Part shown: piece after piece, positions 16,581 through 25,000 of the stretch
How positions within the stretch are numbered: the first letter of the stretch is position 1
How the letters are laid out: each line of letters begins with the position of its first letter
IMG/VR virus record: IMGVR_UViG_3300013117_000507
Coordinates: 1 to 37,954 of that record
Length of the DNA: 37,954 nt
Direction: 5' to 3' (one strand)
Origin: a virus
Notes under the pieces: model-generated
What the model was told of the DNA's origin: nothing
The model's database searches: none
The model's input: only the letters and a program-made list of their open reading frames with translations
Translations under genes and position numbers: made by a program

Positions 16581-19500
16581 ATGGCGAACACGACCTTCAG
16601 CTTCTTCAGCTACGGCCTCCAAGCGGGCAACCAGGCGCCTGTTGCGATGGTGTCGCCCATCCAGCACTCCGCCGTCATCGGCTCCATCGTCAAGTTCGAT
16701 GCGCGCAGCAGCTACGACCCCGAGGGGGCCGACCTCACCTACGCGTGGACCTTCCTCGAGGTTCCCATCGGCAGCGAGGCCAACAACGACTCCTTCGAGG
16801 ACCTGGACGACGATGGCGGCGCGGTCGCGTTCACGCCGGACATCGTGGGGATGTACCGCCTGCAGGTGGTCGTCAACGATGGTCAGTTCGACAGCGTGCC
16901 CGCGGAGACCTCGGTTCTGGTGTCCGCGGCACTCATGCCGACGTGCACGGATGTCACGCCCGACGCCCGCTTCCTGCTCCGGACCATCTCGGACTTCTGG
17001 CCTCGGCACTTCCAGCAGTCGGATGTCCTGCCGATCATCTGGTCGGCCTACATGCAGGTCGCGGCCTCCGAGCTCCAACGGCTCCTGGAGACGGACCACA
17101 ACAAGAGCATCCAGCACATCCAGGACCAGGTTGCCCGTCGATGGCTGGCCTACGAGCCGCGGATCGACCTGACGCCCGCGCAGACGTACTTCATCCAGGG
17201 CAACGAGCAGGAGGGCCTGGACGCCGCGACTGGTCCGTTCTCGGAGACCATCCGCGCCATCGTCATCTCCGCCAGCGAGATTCGCGTCATCGAGGGCGTC
17301 GCGCGCCCGACGGCGGCAGGCGTCGAGGTCGAGGTGGTCAGCAGCAACGGCGTGCCGGGCAACCGGGGCACCTACACCATCCGCGGCGTCGCCCGCGGGC
17401 TGTCGGGATACACCCTGTCCCGGGCGACGCCGCTGCCCGCCCCCGCAGATGACGTGATCGCGTCGTCCAACGACCTGGTGACCAACGCCGGCTTCGACAT
17501 CGTCCAGTCGTCAGGCACCAACTTCGCGGCGCTGTCGGGCTTCGAGGCCGGCGACGTGCTCCGCATCTCTGAGGGGGCCGACCGCGGCTTCTACGAGATC
17601 ACAGGCATCGGGCTCGCGGACGGCCTGCCCGACGATGGCAGCTTGCGTCTGGCGCGTAGCCTCACGACGAGCAACTCTGGGCTGCAGTTCACGGTCTACA
17701 ACACCGTGGAGGTCACGGTCCCGGAGGGTGAGTCCGCCTTCACCGACCTGCTCCAAGTGCCCGCGGACACGTCGGACCTCCCCGCGCTGGCCCCCGCACC
17801 GATGACAGGCAAGGCGACGGTGAAGTCGGCCACCGAGATCGTAGTCGGGGCGAGCAAGACCTTCGAGAGCGCCGCTGGCCGGGCCATCGTGATCCTCGAC
17901 GGCGACAACGCAGGCCGGTACGTCATCGCGGACCTCAACGACCCCCGGACCGGGTACATCGTCGACCGCCCCTTCGTCGGCCCCTTCCCGATGGACGATG
18001 TGAGCTTCCGCATCGACGCCGTCGGCGCCATCGCAGGCCGCGTCATCGTGGTCGACGACCGCGCCTACACCATGTTGGACGCCTACGAGACGGACGAGCT
18101 CCCGGCCACGCCGACCGGCCCCGGTGAGGTGGGTCTCGCCGTGCTGGACCGCGCCATGGCGCCGTCGAAGCTGTCGGGGCTGACGTGGCGTGTGCCGGCA
18201 ACGCTCGTGTCCGAGGAGATCGACTTCGAGGAGCTCGGCGTCTCTGCAGGAGACCGCCTCGAGGGCGTGGTCCGCCGAGTGGACAACGGGGCCGTCGCCG
18301 ACTTCTACGGCACGGTCGTGGGTGTCGACCGCAACCGCTTGGGGTTTGAGCCCACGCTGGACCCCATTGTGGGCGGGGAGCCGGCCGACGCGAGCGTCAC
18401 CGAGAAGGTGACCCTCGCCGAGGCGCTGGGGATGACGGGCGTGGCGGCCGACGTGTTCGGCACGTTGCTGCTGGATGGCGAGGGGCAGGAGGCGTCGGAC
18501 ACGCTCACGTCGGGGTCGTTCAACGAGCTGTACGGCAACATCCCCATCCGCCACACCGCCGACATCGACATCGGCCCCTTCTCCGTGAACATCTCGGTCA
18601 CCGCGGTGGTGCGGAACAGCCAGATCGCCGTGGACCCGCGCGTGATCTCCATCCCCTGCCTGCGTGAGTATGTCCGGCCGCCGACAGTCCAGGACACGGG
18701 CACAGAGCTCATCCTGCTCACCCGGGACGGTGAGCGCACCGAGCTCGACCAGCTTCCCGTCACCCTGCTGGAGAACCGGGACTACACGGTCGACGACGAG
18801 TCGGGGTTCCTGTGCCGCGACGGCGAGTTCCAGGCGTCGACGAGCACGCTGGAGTCGCCGACGGCCGAGTTCCTGCGCAAGCGCGTGCGCTCTGGGGACG
18901 AGGTCGAGGTTGAGCATGGGCCCAACGCGGGCACCTGGGTGGTGCAGCAGGTCCAGAGCAACACGGCCGTGCTGCTGAAGTTCGAGGCCACCGGGGACAC
19001 CGTGTTCAGCGACGAGGTCAACGTCGAGTTCACCGCCACACGACGCGGAGCCGGCCGGTTCGTCCGGTTCGACGACGACCTGTGGACCGCCAACGAGCCC
19101 GCGCCGTCGAGGTTGTGGGCCGAGACCACGTTCATCGACAACGCGCCCGTCGTCGAGAGCAACTTCGGCGTCGCAGTCGCCTTGACGGTGGAGCAGCTCT
19201 CGGAGCGCGAAACCCGGTCGGTCACCTACAAGCACGCGGTCGAGGGGCTGCTGTACGCGTTCGCCAACGGCCCGTCCCTGTACAACATCGCAGTCGGCGC
19301 CCACATCCTCCTCGGGCTGCCGGTGGCGGTGGCGCGGGGCGTGATCGTCGACATCAACGACGTGTACTCCCTCAAGCCCGACGGCACACCAGAGTTCGGT
19401 CGGGTGCTCGTGGAGGACGTCGACGCCCACACCGACGAGCCACTGGGCATCGTCCGGACCTACCTCTACCCGGCTCCACCCACGGTGGGGGCCGACGAGC

Positions 19501-21350
19501 TGACGGGCATCGCCGAGAACCCGGACACGGGTGTCCAGTACGCCGTCGGCGACATCGTCGACCGCTTCACCCCGCTCTCCCGCGGCGTCGACGTGCAGGA
19601 CTACCTCACGGACCCGACGTGGTGGATGGGCCTACAGTCGCAGGGCCAGCAGGCCGAGCTGCGGAAGTTCCACACGTGGCGGATGCGCGCCAACGCGCAG
19701 GCCGTGGGCCCCGAGGACTTCGCAGTCGCCGTCGAGTTCGCCAACGCCATCAAGCCGGCGTGGACCGAGTTGGACGCCGTGTTGCGCCTGTACCTCGCCG
19801 ATGTGGTGGAGGTCACGGACACGCTGGGCTTCGTCCACCACCCCAACTTCTACGACAGCCCCTCGCTGAGCATCGCGGCCACGCCGATGATGGACGACTG
19901 GAGTGGACGGTCGCTGCCCCTGCACCTTGAGGACGTCGGGGCGCTGTCGTGCCGGGTGCTGTTCAGCGGCGACGACCTGGCGATGCAGGCGGGGTCGGTG
20001 CAGGCCACGTCGGCACGTGGCGGCTTCACGGGACTGGTCACGACGCAGGTGCCGAGCAGGTTCTTCTCGGAGGCCTTGGACACCTACACCGGCGGCGACA
20101 TGGTGAAGGTGGGGGACGTGCTCTACCTGCCTGACGCCGGCCCGAACCAGGGCTGGTACGCCATCATCGGCGTCGCCAGCGGCGCGTTGGAACTCGACGA
20201 CATCCAGGTCCGCACCCCACACCTCCCAGGACCGACGATGGCCGGCATCCAGGACGGTGAGGACCTGAACTTCGTGATCGGCCGCATCGTGGAGAACCCG
20301 CTGGACGCGGGCGGAACCGCGATGGGCACGGCCGCGACATCCATGGTTGAGCTGGACACGGACAGCCTGTACCCGGACGGCGTGACCACCGACGACGAGC
20401 TGCTGACGTTCCCATTTGTGGGAACACCGCGCAGGTTCATCATCCTGGAGATGCAGGAGCCAGCCCCCGGGCAGTACTGGCGCGAGGTGAAGGTCTACCC
20501 ACCCCCGCCCGACGGCAACCTCGGTGCCTGGAGGATCGTCCGCCGGTACTTGGATGGGCCCATCACGGGGATGACGTGCTCCTGCAACGCGGGGTCGCCC
20601 ACCGTCGTCATCGACGAGGAGACTGCGGTCCGGGCGGAGCGGACAGACCTTCGGAGGACGCAGCTCAGCGCGACGCTTCGCATCCTCGAAGGCCCGAACA
20701 CCGGCGAGTACGAGATCCTCGACGGCTTCCCTAACGTCTCGGAGGTCTACGTCAGCCCGACGCCGCCGCAGAACTCCGCGGGCGACTCGTGCGAGATCGT
20801 GTTTGACACCCCCGGCGGCCCGCATGCGTGGGACCGCGAGGCCTTGGTGTGCCCGGAGAGCACGGTCCGGTTCACCATCTACCGCCCTCGGGTGGAGGTC
20901 TACGCGGTCAACAACCTCGAGGTGCTGCACACCGACTACTACCAGTTCAACGAGTCCAGCATCCTCGGGTTCGATACGGTGCCCGTACTGCCTGGCGACT
21001 TCGTGGACGTGCTGGACGGCGTCAACTCTGGCATCTACGAGATCCTGAACCTCGGGCCCCACTGGTTGGAGGTGCGGGCCAACCTCCAGTTCCAGCCCGC
21101 CAACGTCCAGGCGCGCATCCTGAGGGACTCGCCGGACTTCAATGTGGTGAACGACCATGTTGACGTGCCGGCGGCTGTGGACCTCGAAGTGCTCGGTGTT
21201 CAGAGGGGCGACCTGTTTGAAGTATTCGGTTCAGGCGGAACCGTTGCCGTGGTAGCGTCACTGGACGGGCCCCACGCCTTCTGGTTGACTCGTGACATCG
21301 GAGCTCTCGGTGCGGTGACTGGTCGAGTGCTCCGGGAGGACATTGGATGA
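16581..21350 (+). CDS. Giant PKD-containing tail/baseplate protein with repeated beta modules, 1589 aa
   Basis: Residues 17-113 form a PKD/REJ-like Ig domain (IGSIVKFDARSSYDPEGADL, then TYAWTFLEVPIG). A helical segment follows at about 130-200 (ARFLLRTISDFWPRHFQQ, then YMQVAASELQRLLETDHNKS). The remainder is beta-rich and holds at least seven variants of the small module GD-x-L-x-I-x-x-G-x-(N/D)-x-G-x-Y-x-I, near residues 322, 432, 555, 772, 1172, 1364 and 1471, with a divergent one at about 1540. A helical region at 1030-1080 (KFHTWRMRANAQAVGPEDFA) separates two beta blocks. It starts at an ATG after TAGGAG, 9 nt past the previous stop, and ends with ATGA. It is probably a baseplate-attached fibre or wedge extension. 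Confidence 0.72.
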   Translation: MANTTFSFFSYGLQAGNQAPVAMVSPIQHSAVIGSIVKFDARSSYDPEGADLTYAWTFLEVPIGSEANNDSFEDLDDDGGAVAFTPDIVGMYRLQVVVNDGQFDSVPAETSVLVSAALMPTCTDVTPDARFLLRTISDFWPRHFQQSDVLPIIWSAYMQVAASELQRLLETDHNKSIQHIQDQVARRWLAYEPRIDLTPAQTYFIQGNEQEGLDAATGPFSETIRAIVISASEIRVIEGVARPTAAGVEVEVVSSNGVPGNRGTYTIRGVARGLSGYTLSRATPLPAPADDVIASSNDLVTNAGFDIVQSSGTNFAALSGFEAGDVLRISEGADRGFYEITGIGLADGLPDDGSLRLARSLTTSNSGLQFTVYNTVEVTVPEGESAFTDLLQVPADTSDLPALAPAPMTGKATVKSATEIVVGASKTFESAAGRAIVILDGDNAGRYVIADLNDPRTGYIVDRPFVGPFPMDDVSFRIDAVGAIAGRVIVVDDRAYTMLDAYETDELPATPTGPGEVGLAVLDRAMAPSKLSGLTWRVPATLVSEEIDFEELGVSAGDRLEGVVRRVDNGAVADFYGTVVGVDRNRLGFEPTLDPIVGGEPADASVTEKVTLAEALGMTGVAADVFGTLLLDGEGQEASDTLTSGSFNELYGNIPIRHTADIDIGPFSVNISVTAVVRNSQIAVDPRVISIPCLREYVRPPTVQDTGTELILLTRDGERTELDQLPVTLLENRDYTVDDESGFLCRDGEFQASTSTLESPTAEFLRKRVRSGDEVEVEHGPNAGTWVVQQVQSNTAVLLKFEATGDTVFSDEVNVEFTATRRGAGRFVRFDDDLWTANEPAPSRLWAETTFIDNAPVVESNFGVAVALTVEQLSERETRSVTYKHAVEGLLYAFANGPSLYNIAVGAHILLGLPVAVARGVIVDINDVYSLKPDGTPEFGRVLVEDVDAHTDEPLGIVRTYLYPAPPTVGADELTGIAENPDTGVQYAVGDIVDRFTPLSRGVDVQDYLTDPTWWMGLQSQGQQAELRKFHTWRMRANAQAVGPEDFAVAVEFANAIKPAWTELDAVLRLYLADVVEVTDTLGFVHHPNFYDSPSLSIAATPMMDDWSGRSLPLHLEDVGALSCRVLFSGDDLAMQAGSVQATSARGGFTGLVTTQVPSRFFSEALDTYTGGDMVKVGDVLYLPDAGPNQGWYAIIGVASGALELDDIQVRTPHLPGPTMAGIQDGEDLNFVIGRIVENPLDAGGTAMGTAATSMVELDTDSLYPDGVTTDDELLTFPFVGTPRRFIILEMQEPAPGQYWREVKVYPPPPDGNLGAWRIVRRYLDGPITGMTCSCNAGSPTVVIDEETAVRAERTDLRRTQLSATLRILEGPNTGEYEILDGFPNVSEVYVSPTPPQNSAGDSCEIVFDTPGGPHAWDREALVCPESTVRFTIYRPRVEVYAVNNLEVLHTDYYQFNESSILGFDTVPVLPGDFVDVLDGVNSGIYEILNLGPHWLEVRANLQFQPANVQARILRDSPDFNVVNDHVDVPAAVDLEVLGVQRGDLFEVFGSGGTVAVVASLDGPHAFWLTRDIGALGAVTGRVLREDIG
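21230..21258 (+). promoter_or_regulatory. Candidate promoter, TTCAGG - 17 bp - TAGCGT
   Basis: TTCAGG (21230-21235) and TAGCGT (21253-21258) are 17 bp apart, in a locally AT-richer stretch near the 3' end of the 1589-aa gene and about 90 bp before the start at 21347. The layout resembles the candidates at 2298-2326 and 14148-14176. It is inside coding sequence and weak against the consensus. Confidence 0.25.
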
Positions 21351-22009
21351 AGTTCCTGAAGGACATCGTGCGTGTGCGGGACCGCCTGCGGCTCCGCGTG
21401 GTCGGCGGACCTGGTGGTGGCGACGACACTGTGTCGCCGATCAAGGATGGGCCCAGCATCGAGGGGCGGCTCACGCTGCGGTTGAAGGACCCCGACGGCC
21501 GTGTCGTCGAGGAGCGTGACGGGAACAACATCTGGACGCTCACGGGCCGGGAGTACCTGGCGGAGCTGGTGGCGCTGGCGCTGCAGAACCCGTCGCGGAC
21601 GCCGATGCGGGACGACCGCATCCTCTACATCGGCTTGGGCAACGGCAACCAGTCCGAGGTCGCCGAGGTGTCAGGCTTGGTGAGCCCCATCGAGTTCCGT
21701 GTCGGGGAGTTCCTGGCGCAGTTCCAGGTCCCCCCGACCTACACCGCAGACGCCGACGGCACGCCGCGCACCTCGGTCCAGTTCATCCGCGAGTACGCCT
21801 CCAACGAGATCAGCCTCGGTGCCAACGCTGTCATCAGCGAGGCCGGGCTGTTCACCGACGGCGACCCCAACGCCGACAACGCGATCCCGTGCCCCACGGA
21901 CTTCGCCACGTCCGCGTCGAGGTCGCCGTTGGCCTACAAGTCCTTCGACCCGCTCGTGAAGGTTGAAGGCTACGGCCTCGAGGCCGTCTGGGAGGTCATG
22001 TTCCGATGA
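21347..22009 (+). CDS. Tail structural protein, 220 aa
   Basis: The ATG overlaps the previous stop (ATGA) and follows GGGAGGAC. The product has a basic N-terminus (MKFLKDIVRVRDRLRLRVV), a beta region (RLTLRLKDPDGRVVEERDGN), then DRILYIGLGNGNQSEVAEV and NEISLGANAVISEAGLFTDG. The I-x-x-I/L-G-x-G and (I/L)SEAGLF pieces recur in phage tail-fibre and baseplate-attached proteins, where they belong to a compact beta domain that joins a fibre to the baseplate or closes a trimer. Wedged between two giant tail proteins and coupled to both, it probably acts as an adaptor between them. The exact role is inferred. Confidence 0.66.
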   Translation: MKFLKDIVRVRDRLRLRVVGGPGGGDDTVSPIKDGPSIEGRLTLRLKDPDGRVVEERDGNNIWTLTGREYLAELVALALQNPSRTPMRDDRILYIGLGNGNQSEVAEVSGLVSPIEFRVGEFLAQFQVPPTYTADADGTPRTSVQFIREYASNEISLGANAVISEAGLFTDGDPNADNAIPCPTDFATSASRSPLAYKSFDPLVKVEGYGLEAVWEVMFR

Positions 22010-25000
22010 GCCTTCGCTTCCTCCGACGCCCGTTCTTGATGGGGAACACCCCCATCGACGTCCTGTCCCAGCCCTACATCCGTGGGCAGATCCGCCGCGA
22101 CGACACCTCCCGCGAGTTCCCGGGGCTGACCCTTCCCGCACGGCTGGCTGTGCTGATCGACGGCGACCCCGACGTTGACGCCCCGGTGGAAGTGGTGCTG
22201 TCTGCGCTGGACATCACCACCATCGTGGCGGACATCGACGCCGCGCTCGGTGTGACGGGGACGGCCAAGGAGGAGGAGGGCTTCGTCGCCATCTACTCGT
22301 CGACCATCGGTGCCGGGGCATCGGTCACCATCGTGCCGGTCAGCGCCGGCGTCGACGCCAGCTTCTACCTCGGCTTCCCGCGGTGGCCGAACCCCATCTC
22401 CCGCGTAGAGTCCGGGGACGTCGCCTGGACCCCGCCCAGGGGCCGCGTGGACAACAACCCCTTGGGCACTGGGTTCATCGCCACCGGCGACCAGATGGCG
22501 GCGGACGCGCAGAACCGCGGCCTCATGCTGCTGTCCGCCAACACGGAGAGCCTGTACCAGACCGTGACCCGGGAGCTGGCCCGCGGCATGGAGGTCGACG
22601 TCGACGAGACCGACCCGAACTGGGCGGCGCGCATCGTGACCGACGGCGCCGGCAACATCGTCCAGCTCGACCTCAGCGACCTGTCGCCGTGGCCCCTGCT
22701 GGAGGAGCGCATCTACGTCGGCAACGGGTACGTCGACCGGCTGTCGACCCTCACGGAGATCGGCCAGTTCTTCGCCGTGATGCGCAACGACCTGGTCGAG
22801 ATCATCGAGGGCGGCGAGGCCGTCCGGGTCGCAGGTGTCCATCGCGGCCAGCGTGTGGCGCCGACGCCCGACTTCGTGGACGAGACCAGCCCGCCGACCA
22901 ACCCGCTGATCGACGTGGCCGACTGGACCACGCACGACGGCTCGAACGTCCTGGGCGTGGACTGCATCAAGACCGCGGCCGTCCCCATCGACGAGATCCA
23001 GAACCGCTGCGTGGTCCGCGTGGCCGGCGCGACCTTCATCACCGACGGCGTGGTCGACGGCGACAAGGCCGTCGTGTCGGGCTCGACGATCAACGACCCC
23101 TTCAACCACGACGGCACCTACCGGGTCGAGCGCGTCATCGACGAGGAGCACCTCGAGCTCGGCGCCTGGACACCGGGAGACCGCGCAGAGCTGAACCCCG
23201 ACACCTCCGGGGCCTTCGGGAGCGTCGAGGTCAGCTCGGGTGGCCTGTTCGCCGACGGCATCTGGCTCACCTTCGAGCCGGCCATCCCCGCCGGTACCCT
23301 GTTCAAGGTGGTCTGCGGCGCGGCCGTGACGCTGGCGAACATGCCGGTGGACCACTTCCTGCGCATGAACATCCGCTCCTTCGACGAGGTGGACGACCTG
23401 GTGCAGGAGGTCATCCGCAAGATGAAGGGGCCGCTGGTCGACAGCACCGACGACTTCACGTCGGCGCCCTTCGCCCACAGCATCGCCGGCGGCTCGACGT
23501 ACGCCGGCGAGCCCGACGTCACCCAGGAGCTGCAGTGGCGCCGCACCACCCTGCAGGGCGCCTACGACGGTCAGGGCCGCGGCGCCGGCGGCGGGTTCAT
23601 GGTGGAGGTGGACGACCGGCCGCCGCGGTGGCAGGTCAACAGCACCCGCACCCCGAAGCCGGGGACGGTGCTGCGCACCGGCACGCCTGGGGTCCCGGCG
23701 CAGTTCCTCGCCGGCAACATCTTCTTCGCCACGGGTGAGGCGTTCACGCTGGACGACGTGGGGCGGTACATCCTGGTCCGCGGCGCACTGCCGGCCGGGC
23801 TCGACCCCAACGCCACGTTCAAGATCATCGACTACCTGGACTCCGAGAGCGTCATCGTCTCGGAGGAGACCTCCGCCCCGGGGCAGATCCCCGTCGGGAG
23901 CGTGGAGGAGTACGCGATCATCGAGGGCCGGTTCGAGGACTGGAACGCGGCCATGGTCTGGCACGTCATCGAGCAGGTCAACCCGACCGCTCGGTGGGGC
24001 GGCGTGTACTTCGAGGACATGAACCCCTACGGGGACTACGACCCGGGCCACGCCCTCAACGCCCTCCGTGAGGCGCCGCAGCACTCGGGCGACGCCTCGA
24101 TCCTCCGGTACTTCGACATCACCTTCGACGGTGGCGACGACTGGATCCGCGTGCCGTTCGACCCCACGGACTCCGGCAACGTCCGGTTCGGGTACGACGA
24201 CGACACCGGCGAGTACCGGCCGGGCGGGTACATCGCCATCACCCACAGCCAGGAGAACGCGGGCTGGTACCACGTGGTGCAGGGTGAGATGGGCGCTGGC
24301 GCCGGGCGGCTGCGACTGGCGAACCTCGACGGCAGCAAGCCCAACTTCGCCGCGGACGCAACAGGAGAGGCGAAGGCCCACCTGTACGTGGCCACGGAGC
24401 TGTCCAACGAGACATTCGACCTCACGCCCATCGCGGCGTCGGCGGGCATCCGGCGCATCGGCAAGTTCTTCTACGAGGACGGCTACGACCTCGACAACCT
24501 GCAGGGCGTGGTCGGCATCGGCTGGCGTGGCGTCGGCTCGGGCCTGTGGGCCAACCTCAACGACCCCTCCTTCAAGTCCATCGACCGCATCCCGGACGCG
24601 ACGAGAGGCCCGGCGATGCGATTCACCTCGTACTCGCCGGCCTACGGCCTGTTCAACCGCCACTACGGCGACCCGGACAACGCCGGTGCCAGCTACCGTG
24701 GTTACTGGGCCATGTACATGCAGGCCCTGACGCGGTCGCTGGACCAGACCAAGACCGGCCCGATGATGCGCGGCGGCGCCGGCATGCTGGTCCAACTCGG
24801 GTGGGACCCGGGGCTGTTCGTTCTCAGCAAGGAGACCGGGAACACCAACTTCGTGTCCATGGACTATCCGTGGCTGGAGAGCGCGGCCGCCATCGTCGCC
24901 GCCGGCGAGAACCCGCAGACCCAGCTGCAGAGCGGGGCGCACGAGTTCACCGGCGCCATGTACCAGCCGGACGCCCGGATGTGGTCGGCGGACCACAACG

